Shown: in pieces, positions 1 through 12,877 of the stretch
Position numbering within the stretch: position 1 is the first letter of the stretch
How the letters are laid out: the number at the start of each line of letters is the position of its first letter
Origin: Effrenium voratum
Lineage: Eukaryota > Sar > Dinophyceae > Suessiales > Symbiodiniaceae
Length of the DNA stretch: 64,000 bases
NCBI GenBank assembly: GCA_963377175.1
Contig: CAUJNA010001835.1
Span: 413,501 to 477,500, forward strand
Direction of reading: 5' to 3'
Translations under genes and position numbers: made by a program
Notes under the pieces: model-generated
The model's database searches: none
Seen by the model: the letters and a program-made list of their open reading frames with translations, nothing else
Told to the model about the DNA's origin: nothing

Positions 1-125
1 ATAGTCGTTGCCCAAAGCACCCACACACAAGAAGGGCAACCTTTTGGAGGCCATGACTTAACATGGACCAAAAAGGAGAAATGAAGAGCTCAAAAGGTCG
101 ATGCGCTTGGACAAGTGAGTGCCAC

Positions 126-2917
126 CTTGCGGCCCTCGATCGAGTCTGGGAAGGCACTTGGCAGGAAACGGCCTCCGCGCTAATTCGATGGCTGGGGCGT
201 CAATGAGCCGCTGATGTGCGATGAACCCATCGGGTCTCTTGACTTCAAGGGAAATTCGAAGTGATCATTGGGCCCCAAATCCAACGATTTTGACGTAAAC
301 CTTGGCACTCTCAACGCAAAACGTGCTAAGTCGACGCAAAAAGGCGAGAAACCCAGGCCTTCAGATTCGCATCCATAGCCTGCCCTAAAAGTATGTGAAA
401 CAAACAATCATTCATCTCTCTCACTTGAGACTGGCTGTTAGCGACTAAAGCTTGAACTTGTTTGCCCTACATTGGTCCTGGGTCAAAACAAACACGCCAT
501 GTTGAGGGCCCCAAATCTGACCCCGGAGCCTTTAGGGTAGACAAAACCTATGCAAACTGGCAAAAAGTAAGTATCGGAACTCTGATTTCAGACTCTTCAC
601 TCTTTACATGTTCAGCCTATTTGGGCAACCCGCCGCTCAAAGATAAAGCAGCAGGGGGGAACCCTCTTTGTGGGTCCCGAACCAACTTAGCACGATTGTA
701 CTTAGAAAGAGGGGGCAACATATTCTGGACAACTGCATCAACATGTTGCAAATTGTGCAGCATGTCCGGACTCTGAAACATCTTGAACAAAATGGATCCC
801 CACGGACTTAATTTGGTGTTCGCTCCCTATCGGTGGATAAAAAGCAGAACAAGCAGGTCAAAATTACATGTTTGCCCAATTTAAAAGGACAAGTGAAATT
901 TAGAGAGTGGCCCGGCTTTTGCGGGACATGTTTTTGCTCGTCCGCCCATCTTCCTTCGACAAGAGACCGTAGACAAGAAACCGCATTTTGACGAGTCCTC
1001 ATAAGCAGCACAGTTTGTTTTGGGGGTCGACAGTATGTCATGCGAGTCAAAATCAAACCCGGTATTAACATAGTCTACCCAGAACCATGCAAAGAACTAA
1101 AAAGGCGGCGAAGACAACCAGTTATGGTTGGCACTATCCCTTACTAACCTTCATCTACGCGAGCTTTGATTGTGGCTCATGTGGCGATTGATTAAAATGG
1201 CCTTTACGTGGGATGACCATTCGGGGGGGGAGCCACCAGAAAAGACCAATGGTCATTTGGTGGCCAGGAAAATTTATCAACCCCATGTGTTTCCCCTTGG
1301 CTTGCTGGAGAAAAGACTCGCCCCAGCCACACCATAGGTAACCTAAGAATCGACAAACACCAACGAGGCATAACGAGGCTCGGACACACTGCGGCTCAAG
1401 GATGGCTCGTATTGCAGGATGTCAAGCAGCATTTCATGTTCCTCAGCCCTGCATGGAAGCTCAGAGTGGTCTATTTGGGTGTCTCAAAAACGGGGGGGAG
1501 GGCACCCTTTTGGGGTTCCCTTCACTTCGTGGTTCCCTTCAACACTCTGAGGACAAATCCACTTTGAGAGTGTTTCTGTTTTGCTTTCTATGTGCTTTGC
1601 TGGCGCCTGGAAAATGCTTCCCCCGCAGCTACTCCGTGGGTTTTTGTCGCTTGGAAAGAGTTAGCATTGTTAGCATCCAGTTGAGGAAACAAAAGTGGAG
1701 AGAAGGAAGCAACTTGGGACTTCATATGCGAAACCCACCCGAAAAGGGAAGGCAGGGATCCAATAAGCCGAAATACCATGGGAATACTTTCCTTGAATAT
1801 CTAATTCTCCATCAGGGGAGCTTCCCTGGTACAGAAGTGGGAACCCACCCGTCATTCGCTCGATCGCACGACCCTGCATCCTATCAACAATCTTTCGGAA
1901 TTGTTCCTCTGCCAGTAAGCTCAGATTTGGTCGAAACAAACCCAAATCAATTGCAGGTTCCTCAGCTTGCTTGGCTTTTCCATGTGGATACGACTTTCTG
2001 TGATACCTGGTCCCTCTCAAGCGGGTTAACTTGACAGAAAATGACCCTAAAAACCGTCTCCCGCAACCATGACCTTTTCACAGCGGATAGTGACTGTTGC
2101 TGGGACCAGAGGAGCAGAGCAGCAGACCCTCGTGGTGTGCTTGCAATGAGTTGGAATCAGCCAGAGTCGACCTTGTCCTTCCAAAACACTTGCAATCTCA
2201 CTTCTGGCTCGCGGCCATGGTCTTGCAAAGTTGTTCAAGGTCAAACAAAAAGAAGAAGTAAATGTGTAGGGCCATGCATATCCAGTGTTGAGTGGAGTGA
2301 CTTTCCAAAGCTCGAAGCAAGATGGCTACTGCGCCAAAAACGTCTCGAACTTTTTCCAGGTTTGCAGATCAGTGAAAACAATCGAACCCATTCTCCCAAA
2401 CCGGCGGTTAAAGATCCAACCCGATAGCATCCAAGTAGAAATCTAAAGAACCTTCGGTCCGAGCCGCAGTGCTTCGCACTGAAGACTGCAGGGCAGTTGC
2501 AGCTTCGTGTTTCGGACGGAAGGTCCGAGTCGGACGCAGGAGGTCGGGGAATGAGCTCGCACCTGGCACGGGCGCACAACGAGACGAGACTCCCCAACCC
2601 AGTAATCAAAAACTGACCACTTGGGGCGGATCCACTAAACCATTGCTGGGATTTGATGGCACGTTTTCAATCGGGGCCACGAAGGGAAACCACAAGGAGT
2701 GCGCTTCAACCATACAGTGGTGGTTTAAACTGAACATCTCTATATGCCACATTGCGTCACAAATACATCTACAAACATGACGTTGGAATTGGACCCCCGA
2801 GGTTCAGGACTTGGAATCCAGGCTTTTCCTCTTTGTACACTAGTGAAGGCGAGCTTGGGCGATGCCACAAACATTGGCCCGGAGCGAGCTGGGATTCGTG
2901 AGTCATAGCCATTGAAG
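126..2917 (-). CDS. candidate multi-exon gene, unknown product
   Basis: A series of open minus-strand segments is bounded by AG before and GT or GC after, and all are in the same phase (two bases complete the preceding codon, one base is left over). Proposed exons in transcription order: 2917-2795, 2703-2641, 2562-2452, 2349-2302, 2171-2055, 1965-1849, 1712-1596, 242-126. Four of these are exactly 117 nt. Further possible exons lie near 1480-1390, 1330-1200 and 1000-925 but their borders are unclear. The peptides look protein-like (for example NLSLLAEEQFRKIVDRMQGR at 1965-1849 and RPDGFIAHQRLIDAPAIEL at 242-126), but no domain is recognised. Third-position GC is only about 58-60%, so chance remains a serious alternative. 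A 210-codon open frame on the plus strand (1402-2034) overlaps part of it. No start or stop is assigned. Confidence 0.3.
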
Positions 2918-3954
2918 CTAGGGGGAAGGGGGACCTCCATTGGACGCTTGAGAAGTGCCTTTCCCAGGGTGGAAGAGGCGTGCGGGGTGCCTCCCCTTTT
3001 TGTGGATGGATTAAGACCACTTTTGGAGGGGAGAACCCACAGCCCTTTTAAGGTCCCTTCGAAGGGTTCCGAGGACCTGTCCTAGACAGAGACACGTGGG
3101 TGTACCAAAAAAACACAATGTTTGGGTGGTTCCCCTGAACAAAGACAGACCCACATGCAGTCTCAAAACGCAAGCAAATCAGGGTCTGGGATCTTCCAAG
3201 AACACAAGCCAGGGCACAATTTTGGTTGGCAAAGGAAAAGTCAAGGAAAGGAAAACGCTTCTCAACCCCGGTGGTCATGGTTTCAAGGCTCCGAGAACTG
3301 TACGGATGCGATGCGCAAACTCTGCACGTGGCCTTTTGGTACACTCTGCCGCCTGCTTCTGCCGCGACAATTGGCCCGACTCCCCTCAAGGCCCATAGTT
3401 TCTAGTGACTGCGACGGAGACACCCTTATGTCCACAACGCCGTCCGGCGCTCCAAAACTGATTTTGCAGTGATTTTGAGTCATATATAGCCTACCGTATT
3501 AAAAAAAAAAAAAAAAAAACAGTCCAAAGGAGGCCCCCTGAATCTTGATCAACACAAGGGATTATATATATATATATAAATGTGACATGACCACACCCGG
3601 CAAGAGCCCCAGAAGCATCCTCAAAGTGAGGGGGTCTTTTTTCAGGAGACCAGGACTAGGGGCCAAAAGAAATACACCCAACTGGGTATGTGTCAAACAA
3701 ATGATTGATTTGGACCCCAAATGGTTGTTATTCGGTTGGTTTGAGTTGGAACTACTAGGCGCCCTCAGAAAACACAAGCCAACTACCACCACTCCTCAAC
3801 CACTGCTTTTTGGACAAGGATTTTGGATTTGATTGAAAAAGCAGGCAAGTTGAGAGTGTTAAGGCCAGTTCCCAGCGGATTCCCATTGCCGGAACCAAAG
3901 GCTTTTTTGCAAGCGAATCGACCGGATCTAACCTTTTCCTCCATTTGCTGAAAT
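2918..3954. other. non-coding, no gene seen
   Basis: No convincing coding segment is seen. The stretch holds a 19-base A run (3501-3519), a short TA run near 3563-3577, and text around 3100-3160 resembling the dispersed family F repeats (gggtgt, caaaaa and ccacc fragments). Short open frames exist on both strands but show no third-position bias. Confidence 0.5.
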
Positions 3955-6135
3955 GGATTTCATATTCTCCCCTGGCTACATATTAATAGATGTCCTTTTA
4001 TATTAATTATTTCTATGTTCAATGATATTTTATATGAGTTAGTATCATGATTCCTTATCTTTTTTATCCATTATAGTTCTGTCTTTTCGTAATACCATGA
4101 ACAAAGTGAATGAAATAATCTATTAGTATCTTATATTATTGATTAGCAGTTTTCATTATTCACTGTAATTATGCTTATCTACTTCTTTCATGTTCTAATG
4201 ACAGTATATTATTTCATCCACAATGTGATTCCAAAAGTAAAAGAAGGTGAAAGAAATAGCTGCCAATGACTTTAGGATCTAGAATTATTCCTTTCCCACC
4301 TTTTATCTCATGCATGTATTGATTATGAAATTCTGAAGAAGAGAAACAGATAATGATGGTAAAGACAATAGGAACCTCTTAATCTAATTCCCAATCTGGA
4401 AACGTCTCATAATTAAGATAATACAAGATGAAGTGATGAATAATTAATGTAAATATATTTACCATATTAATAATGAAACATGATGATAGACAGATAGCTT
4501 TTATATTTGGTATCTTTAAAATCCTTCCTCCGGCTCCCTTCCTCGCCTGTCTATCAACTGTCATTGGTTCCAAGATGAAGTGGAACAATAATTAAAAGAT
4601 GGCAAACATAATTCTAATAAGATATAACCATAAGATGTACACAGATGATACATGCCTTTTCCTATCATATATTATCTCCTTCATTCACTCTCTAACTCTC
4701 CATTCTATTTCTGGCTTATTCTCAAGGATTGCAAAGCCAAGAATCAGATGGAAAAGTTCTACCTTAATGTAACCCATCCCTTCCCTTCCTACGTCTAGAG
4801 ATGCCTGGAAGGGACATGAAGGTACAAACTAAAAATAAAAAGACAAAAGAAAAAGGAAAATTACATTAATACAAAGATGAATACAAAGGAACCAGACAAC
4901 ACACAACATAAATATTATCTTATTACCTCTAATTCAAGGATTATTTCGCTAACAACAAAAGCCCAACAATAAAGACAGACAAATGAACAATAAATAAAAG
5001 TTATAGATCTAATAGTATCATGTTGAATATTTATTTTGCATTAATTATTTTTGGAATCTTGGTTTCTTATTAGGAATTACTATTTTATTACAAATTATCT
5101 CTGGAATCTTCTTAGGTTTACATGTGACATCAGATATTAATTCAGCGTATTTTAGTATTTTGTTTTTAATTAGAGAAATAAATTATGGATGGCGTTTACG
5201 TTATCTTCATTCTAATGGTGCATCATGTGTCTGTCTTTATATATTTCTACATCTTGGAAGAGCTATATCTTATGCTTCATATTTTTATACTCCTAATACT
5301 TGGTTTTCTGGAATTAATATTTACTTCTTCTTAATGGGAACAGCATTTATGGGTTATGTTTTACCGAATAGACAAATGAGTTTACGGGGAGTTACAGTAA
5401 CTACAAACTTATTATCTCCCATTCCATCTTTAATAGAATGGCTTTGTGGAGGACAATATGTTTACAATCCAACATTGAAGAGGTTCTTTGTCATTCATTT
5501 TTTATGTCCATTTCTTCTTTGTGGTTTTCTTAGTTATCATAGTTTTAATGTACATTTTCTATCTTCAAATAATCCTACCAGGAATTCCACTAATAATAAA
5601 ATAGCAGTTTTCCTTTCACTATTAGTAAATATTTCTGTGGAAATATATTAATTATCTATCTATATCTTCTTCAAATTACCTCCGGGTTCTCTTCTTTCTC
5701 ACATCCAAATAATGCATTAGAAGCATGTGGATTACTAACTCCTTTACATATACCTGAATGGCATTTCTTACGCCAATATGATGTGTTAAAAGCTGTGCCA
5801 AATAAAAATTCAGGGTTCATTATTTTTTTTACTTATATCTTCATCTTATTTTACTTTATGAGAAGTCTCTCTTTTTCCATTCTACTTCATATAAATTACA
5901 TCTAGTAGATTTAATGGCTTTATCTGTGCTTTTGGTTTCTGATTTTTTTCTTTTATTTGGATAGGTGGTCAATTTGCTGTAGACAATTTTCTATCTTATG
6001 GTTGTATCTTGACATGTAATTATGATTGTCTTCTTATCTGTATCTTATTAATCTATTATATTTTTATATCTCAAGTTTGTATCTTTTCACACATCATATT
6101 ACAAATAATAAAGACACCAAATATAATTCCAGAAA
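3955..6135 (+). other. AT-rich insert, probably mitochondrial DNA (NUMT)
   Basis: Base composition changes abruptly to strongly AT-rich near 3955 and returns to the surrounding mixed composition near 6135. The right half carries a cytochrome b-like gene. The left half (3955-5015) has no recognisable gene. It could hold fragmented mitochondrial rRNA pieces or non-coding mitochondrial DNA, but none was identified. Embedding in repeat-rich nuclear sequence on both sides argues for a nuclear copy of mitochondrial DNA. A chimeric assembly is the main alternative. Confidence 0.75.
5037..6070 (+). pseudogene. cob: decayed mitochondrial cytochrome b copy
   Basis: Cytochrome b is the membrane haem protein of respiratory complex III, encoded in dinoflagellate mitochondrial DNA. 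Three frame segments together cover nearly the whole protein. Segment one, about 5037-5650, has NLGFLLGITILLQIISGIFL, then YLHSNGAS, HLGR, a GYVLP-like turn, LLSPIPSLIEW and FFVIHFLCPFLLCG. Segment two, from about 5655 in another frame, has SHPNNALEACGLLTPLHIPEW and LKAVPNKNSGF. Segment three, about 5955-6070 and back in the first frame, has WIGGQF and DNFLSYG. The likely haem-ligand histidines survive (LHS, HLGR, VIHF, SYHS). Decay is plain: at least two frameshifts, in-frame stops, the usual LPWGQMSFWG block altered to LPNRQMSLRG, and one residue lost in the HI-PEW motif. It is most likely non-functional. These changes do not fit simple mitochondrial RNA editing. Confidence 0.85.
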
Positions 6136-6919
6136 ATAGAATAGAAGGGAATCGATGTCACTACCGGCAATATGTTGGGTTTTTTTTGCAGACAAGAGAA
6201 GACATGGAAATGAAGGCTTGGGTGTTCCCTTGATGGTCCAGGGGTTGTAAAGGCTCCAAAACGTAAACACCTTTTTTGGGGATTCGAAGCGGGCAATTGA
6301 GTTGGCAATGAACCGCTTGGGATTCCCGTAAAAGCAAGACATCAGGAATGGTCGGTACCTCATTCCTTTGCTCAACACCTTGTTTGCCTTCAATTGGTAC
6401 CAAAGGGATGGTTGGTACAAATGAAACCAACAGCGATGGGATGCTGAAGAATGCTCTTCAACACCTTGAATATCGATAGGTGGGTGTGCTTTTGTTGTGA
6501 GGGTAGCTCTTTCTAATGGTAACCCCACCATTTTGAGGCATTTTGGTCTCCATCTAAAGCCTTGGGAAGGCCGGCTAAGGCTACCCGATCTGATTCGAAT
6601 GGCATCCATTTGCGAAGATGTCTGAAAGGAAGAAGCCCAGGTGGTATCTGCCTAGAACCCCCCTGGAAACCTCCTTTTGGACTCTCTCTGAAAGCTGCAG
6701 GCCACCCGGAGCGATACCTGGACCTACGACCCCATAGCTTTCTGCTGTTGGGGGAAAAAAACCTTTTTTTCTTCCCAGTAGTGATTGATTCCCTTTCAAA
6801 CCAACAGGATACTCAAGTGGAAGTCTTGCGTGGATCCCTCAAAGACGAGCACGTTTACTCACTCCACAACCAAACTTGATATTTACCACTAAACTGGTCC
6901 AAACCTAAAGAGTGACTAA

Positions 6920-6976
6920 AGTCCGAAACGGAACTCAGAGAGTGAGTTCCGAAACGGAACTCAGAGAGTGAGTTCA
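6920..6976. repeat. 26-bp tandem duplication in a family D element
   Basis: The unit cgaaacggaactcagagagt plus gagttc occurs twice in direct succession without mismatch. It is part of a family D-like element (preceded by ccactaaactggtcc and agtgactaaagtcc), so it looks like a recent internal duplication. Confidence 0.8.
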
Positions 6977-8251
6977 GTGGGAGACGTCATAAATACCTTA
7001 AAATTCTGCTAATTATCACACTAATTTGTGGAAGATGTCAATTAAATACCTCGAAACTCTACAAAAAATATCAAAGTTTCAGGCTATCGCTGGGAACCCA
7101 TCGCTGGTAGCTTGAGGCAATTATCTTCCAATTTGGCAAACCACGAGAAACCAATCCAAACAAAACCAATCACCGGAGTCAGCAGTCACAGAAACTCACA
7201 ATTGTGGACATGCGAGCGACCACTGTCGGCACACGTGCGGCAAAGTTGAGTCTCCACGCCTGTTTTGAGTTGACAAGTTAATGGAGAATTCTAAGGGTAC
7301 CTTCCCCATTCTTTCCAGGATTCCTTCTTTCTAGAAAACCACCAAAAACCTGGGAAAACGGATCCGGTTTTTTAAAAGAACGATGGTTGAAAAGAATGGA
7401 AACGGAATCAACCCCTAGAAGAATAGTCTTTCTCACCTCCCAGCATCGTCAACCTGCCCCTGGAGTCCCACCAAGTGGAGTATTTCCAACCCCAAAGTTC
7501 TAAGATGGTCCAAATGTTGATCCAACGGAGCTGTAAGGGACGAAACCAAGGCCCCCTAAAACGGTCCAAACCCAAAAAGTGACTAAAGTCCGAAACGGGA
7601 GTGAGAAAATGAAGAAGTTCAAGTCTTAAATCAGGGCTTGCCCTTTCAGTGGTTGCAATCTAGGGGGGATGCCTTTGCCTGGAAATGGTTCGGATTAATA
7701 GGGAGCCAACATCCTCCCTAATGCTCAACCAGAATCTTTGGGCCAAATTGCAATGTCAAAGGCTGATGGTTCACATCCATAAAACTATGACCATGGCGGA
7801 CTCCTTTGGAGGCTGCCCAGAATGAAACAATCAAGCAACCGCTACAACGTGGGGTTCACACCCCAAACGGTTTAGGGACAAATACATTACCATGCTCATC
7901 TCAAAGTCGTGCTTGTGCTTCTTCACATGACATGTTGTTTTAGGGGACCCAAACTTATCCCGGCAGAGGGGAACCTCATAATACAAACCCACATGTCTCG
8001 AGTCTCGAGTGCAAATCAGTCTGATAGCTTACTCTCGGATCTACTTGGTCAACTTTGGCCTATTGATTGCATGTTCCCGCGTAACAAACGAAGCCGCGAA
8101 AGGAACACAATGGCATACAATGGCTCACTACAAGAGTAGACAATCATTCCAAGTGGAGTCAACCACACTTCTTGTTGGCTACTTGCCCTCTGTGTAACAA
8201 AAACAACAACATGTGTTTGCTCATTGGTGGAAAAGCACAGATTCTCCCCAG

Positions 8252-8336
8252 TCTCACTGCCCCAGTGGACTGGCCAGAAACCAAAAAACTGTGGTCTTCC
8301 CGAAAAGTGACTAGTCCTTGAACTCAGGGAGTGAGA
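8252..8336. mobile_element. short inverted-repeat element, family D
   Basis: The left end tctcactgccccagtgg pairs with the right end gaactcagggagtgaga as an imperfect inverted repeat around an 85-bp body containing agtgactagtcc. Related copies or pieces lie at 6885-6976, 7557-7620, 20835-20903, 25274-25376, 40520-40590 and 56206-56360. It is a non-autonomous MITE-like element with no coding capacity. Confidence 0.6.
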
Positions 8337-10289
8337 AGCTCAAGCTTCAAGATCCAAACAAATAGCTCCCAAGGCTCAACCCACACGTTGTTCAAGTTCA
8401 GGTCGTGAAAGGAAAACCCGTTGATTTCCTCCAGTCGTTAAACACAAGCTCAGATATTGCCAAGCCTGCTATGAGCGTCTGTATCGCAAAACACACCCAA
8501 AAAGGGGCACCCGCCGTGGTATCCCACTTCTTGACTACTGAAAGGGCACAAAGCCCCCTGCTGAGGCCTGGAATCCGAGACCCAACCTGGCACGCAACCC
8601 ACCGCACTGGGTAACGTTGTGGCCTGCGGTAGCATTTCTGCATGGTCGAATTAAACTCATGGTTGTGGAACGTGATTTCTTCTCTGATAACAAAGGCCAT
8701 CCCCAGGACTACTTTACTTCAAAGGGGGTGTATCACAGGATTTTTTGTCCAACTTCGTCCACAACCAGGCAAGGTGAACTTGAACCCTTGATTCCCCCAA
8801 AGGGGAACCATGGTTGCCAATGGGAAGAACCCATTTTGCTGATTGAATGCCTTCACCCATAGGGTGAATCAAATTGGTTCACCCTCTGCATGGAGCAAAG
8901 ACGGGGGTTCCGGCGTTTGACTGCCGCGGGTTCCCTCGGCTCCCTCGAGAAGGGTGGCTTGGGGGTTGGGTAGTCCCATGTATCCAACAGGAAACTCAAA
9001 TCCCCAAACCGACAAAGGGTTTGGGAAGGGAGAGAAGTGTCCTGCACGAGGGGAAGGGATGGATGAATCTTCTTGCAAAAGAAACAGAAAGCTTGAAGGT
9101 GCTGCTTGAGCTAGTGGCTTGTTTACCTCCTAAACGTCACGGACGGAAGGCTTGAGAGACAGTGCCCCAGTTTCTGACTTTGATACCCCGTAGAACCCGT
9201 CCAAGTACTGGGCCCGGATTGGTGAACTGCCGAAAGCAAACAAACGCGCCTCCAAAAGAAAGCTTACAAAACAAAAACTCCGATTCAATCAGGAGCTTTC
9301 AAAGTCGTGGTTGTGGAAGATCACTTTTGTAATACCCAAGTGGATTCCCACCATGGCTACTTCAGCGCTTGGGGGTTGCTGTTGGTATCGTAAAAAGTGG
9401 CAAGAGTGCTTGATTCCCTTTAGAAACCACCCAAATTCCAACAAAAAGACGCCGCCACTTTTCAAGAGAAGGATTTGTGAGACTTTCGCTTCAGCCGACT
9501 TTGTTCCTAGGATCCCCAACACCACCCCCACAAGCTACGCCGCTCGCCGCCAATCGGTGGGATGTTTGAGCGGATTTCAGTCCAAGCCGGGCGCGACCTC
9601 CTCCTGCGGTTGGGATGAAGGCTGACAAAAGGGAAGCTGGTGACTCAGGTTGCGCGGGGTTGTCTTTTTTTGAGTTGATGCCCCAGTTTGTTGGATTTTA
9701 CAAGGAAAACCAGATGCAACACTACAATTTGGGGGGGCGGGGTCCCCGAAAAAGACCCGAGTAGCTTAAAACCCATTGTCAAAACTTGAGGGTAGGCCCC
9801 TTATAAAGTTCTAGCCTACCTAGGGTTGAAGATCCGAGTCCCAATTCCTCCTTGTGTCTCCTTTGTTCAAGGCTACCTGGGTTAAGTAGAAACTCTGGCT
9901 ACTCCCAGTGGTTTGGTTCATCTCATTGCATGGGGTGATACCCGGGGTTCAAATTCGCAAGTAAAGGGTTGTTTTTTTACCATGTCAATGTGAGATCCGG
10001 CAGATGCACACTGCAAGCAAGGTATGGGGTATACATACATTTCACGAAGATTTCAAGGCCCATACCAAAGACCCAAACAATTCTCCAGACGAATTCGATG
10101 CTCACAAATCACCCAGTGCTTGATCTGGATTTGAATGCCCGACAGCACGGGAACTGCCAGAAGTGCCCTGGTCCAAATCCCGCATGGGTCCTGTTTCCTA
10201 CTTGTGTGTTCGACCCAAATGGCAAGTGGCCAGTGATCAAGGTTCTACCCCACTCACCAGTTCACCCAAGAACACAACCGAAAAGCACA

Positions 10290-10530
10290 TCACTTCCCTG
10301 CCTCCCCAACAAACAAAACACAACAGGACAAACCCAGGAAGAAAACAAAGAAACAACAAACACATCTCGAAAAGAAAAAAACAAGTCCCGACATCAAATC
10401 GCTGTTGGGGAAACCAACAACGTAAGCCCAGATTCAATCCAAAAATCTCCAAAACGCAAATACAAGCACCAACACAACCCACACCAACAAACATACCCCA
10501 CAAACAAACAAGAATCCACTAACCCAAAAC
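10290..10530. repeat. AC-rich low-complexity tract
   Basis: The plus strand is almost entirely A and C (caacaaacaaaacacaac-like text). This removes stop codons from the plus frames and creates the 301-codon open frame 9969-10874, which is therefore probably not a gene. Confidence 0.7.
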
Positions 10531-10551
10531 GCAACCTCGGGTTTTGGCAAC

Positions 10552-10680
10552 CTCTGTTGGCTCTCCGATACGTTGGCTCGAAGTTCCTCACGGCTTCGGA
10601 AGGTCTGGAAGAGTTCGATGCAGTCGAGGGATCCTCGCGGTTCGGTTTCAAGATCCATCCAGTACAAGGGCATAAGTGTC
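10552..10680 (-). CDS. candidate exon, unknown product
   Basis: This is a minus-strand open segment of 129 nt. It is preceded by a pyrimidine-rich acceptor (ctatttttccaacag, then G) and followed by GT (caacagag, then gttgcc). The peptide includes MPLYWMDLETEPRGSLDCIE and LFQTFRSREELRANVSES, with a balanced protein-like composition. About 63% of third codon positions are G or C. It starts with one leftover base and ends with two. The same stretch is also open on the plus strand. No family is recognised, and neighbouring exons were not found with confidence. Confidence 0.45.
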
Positions 10681-12877
10681 CTGTTGGAAAAATAGATGGC
10701 CCCGACACTAGTCTGAAACAACCAGGTCAACAAGGAATCGCCATCGATTTTCTACCAAAACAACCAAGAAGGACACCTACCAGGGACTGCGTGGGAGTGG
10801 GCTTTGGTCAGGGTTGTGGGGGTTGGGGCTGGGATATTCCAAAAACCCAAAACCCTTTGCCCTCACGGCAATAACGTATGGTTTGAGCGCACGAGCTGCA
10901 GTCATGTACAGATTTAGTGATGTGGTTGGTTCACCTATATACAAAATATTGCAACGTAACACGAAAAGACTTTGAACATCACTATTATTTACATTGATTT
11001 ACTATGCCTGAAGATTCATTCTCCGGCCTTTTCCTAGGCGTTTTGGTTTCCAGGTAGTCTTGAGATTTGGGCGACCCCCGAACCGAAATAAAAACGACAA
11101 AATCTGATTTGCGGGCGTTTGCGTGGTTTTGCGGGGTTTGGCGGGTTTTGCGGGCGGTTGCTGCCAGTTGCGGGCAAATGGAAAAGGTAAAAACGTAAAA
11201 AAAGGCACCAATTCTGAAATCTTTACGAAAATAGGAGTTCGTAGTTTTAGACGATTTCACGAAAATATATCGAGATGTAGGAAAAGCAAGTGAAAGACGA
11301 GAACCTCCAAAAATGTGTGGAGAATATCAAGTTGTGGTTCCACCAGTTGCATCAAAATCAAACGATCAACTACGTACTGTTCAAAATGAAGGCTTGGCCA
11401 GGGGAAATTACTAGACAGGCAAGGATTAAGGATTGCCATACAATCCCAGGTAGGGTACTTGGCCATGATTATATATATATACGGTATCTGCAGCTTCAGC
11501 CCAATGAGGTTTGAATCCTTTGCCCTTTACCCATCATCTACTTTTTTCGCTGTACCTACGGTCCGGTGCGGTGACACCTTTGATCTTAGTGATGTCCGTT
11601 GCTCAACAAACCTCGGCCCACATCTGCTGCAAAAGTTCAGTCTAACACATATAGTTGTCTTTTCGAGGAGTCACAAGCAACTTTCTTCTTTGAAGCCCCT
11701 GCTCAACGTGAAGAGAACGAACGAATATCGAAACACCAACGCTGCTTGCGGGTCAGCAGAACATTGATCTTTTGGTTGGTTCCCACTTTCCACACGTAGA
11801 AATTCCAAAAGAACATGTCGGAACGTACAACCAGCAGCAATAGATAGAGCAAAAAAAAATGAACGGACCAATACAATGAATAACCCCCAAACTATGCGAT
11901 AGCAACAACTACAACCACCAAGAAACATACCATCGAATTGCATGGACAACAAACAACTAACACAGTGGGCCCGCGCACCCACACATCCCGCCTGCATAGA
12001 GCTCCGCCCAAGGCAACATCACCTCCTGCGCTTGTTGTTTTGTGGTACACGATATCCCCGGCTTATGTGCTCGTCACCAAACAACAGCCAGCTGTTCTTG
12101 CTGTTGGGCTTGTCTTAAAGGGGACCCCGTACCAACTCCAAAAAGATCACCTGTTCTTTCCTTGTCTGGCAAGTGACTAAGTTGCTCTTCCCGCAAAGAT
12201 TGCAGTGGGACCCCGAAGGTCAATTTCCAGTTCAAGGAATCACCAGGAGATTTGTCAACTGCGTCCACCAGTTGGATGAGTTTGGAGTTGTCATGGGATT
12301 TGACGCCCATGTTCTTGAGGGTAAATGGGAAGCTAACATCCAAATCGGGCTCAAAACCACCAAAAGAGAGATGCTGAAACTAAAAAAGCCGGCTGGGACC
12401 CATGCGCAGCGCGTCTCAAAAGCCATGCAGGAAATATCTAGTCCGCCAGAAGTTGAAGGTGCAGCCACACTTGGAGCACTGTTTTCATTCTCTGGCAGTC
12501 ATGCTTCCTTATTAGGTGGCAGAATGAGCTAGCTCAGTGCTTAGCTTTGCCGCCAGTTCACCTCCGGTTGAACTTTCAGGAAACCATTATAACCAGGTGT
12601 ACGCATATCAGGGGCGACATACACACGTTATCCTACATTTGTGAGCTGCTTTGTATTACCCCATTTTAGCATCTAAATTTAAGGCCCTATAGTAGCCTTT
12701 TAGCAATCGCCGGGGTCATGTCGTTTGCCTTCGCTGGAGCAACAGATTGGCATACGCATCCAATAATTTCTGGTTGAAGACGGGGGTGCCCAGCAAGAGA
12801 AATTCTTTGACTTTTGAGGCAGCACCCCGCGAGTGATCCGGCAGGCTTATGAATGCAGAACTAAGAGATCGGCAACA
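10681..12877. other. non-coding with an undecided coding-like patch
   Basis: Between 11090 and 11170 a G-rich gcgggttttgcggg-type repeat occurs. Near 11470 there is a short TA run. The stretch 12175-12530 is open in a plus frame (EFGVVMGFDAHVLEGKWEAN) and in a minus frame (MGVKSHDNSKLIQLVDAVDK, preceded by a pyrimidine-rich CAAG acceptor near 12320). Both look protein-like. The minus reading has better third-position GC in its first half. The strand cannot be decided. Confidence 0.35.

Larger units (their letters stand above)
6136..10551. other. repeat-rich non-coding stretch
   Basis: No gene is supported. It contains family E (around 6775-6810: gtagtgattgattccctttc), several family D copies or pieces (6885-6976, 7557-7620, 8252-8336) and family F-like pieces. 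The longest plus-strand open frame in the area starts at 9969 but depends on an AC-rich tract that cannot form stop codons. A plus frame at 8874-9155 and a minus frame at 8398-8700 lack coding bias. Confidence 0.45.

Noticed and set aside
1402..2034. 210-codon plus-strand open frame
   Set aside because: Composition is less protein-like than the minus-strand segments beneath it. Kept only as an alternative to the minus gene.
9969..10874. 301-codon plus-strand open frame
   Set aside because: Its middle is an AC-rich tract that cannot form stop codons, and a better minus-strand exon candidate overlaps its end. No domain recognised.
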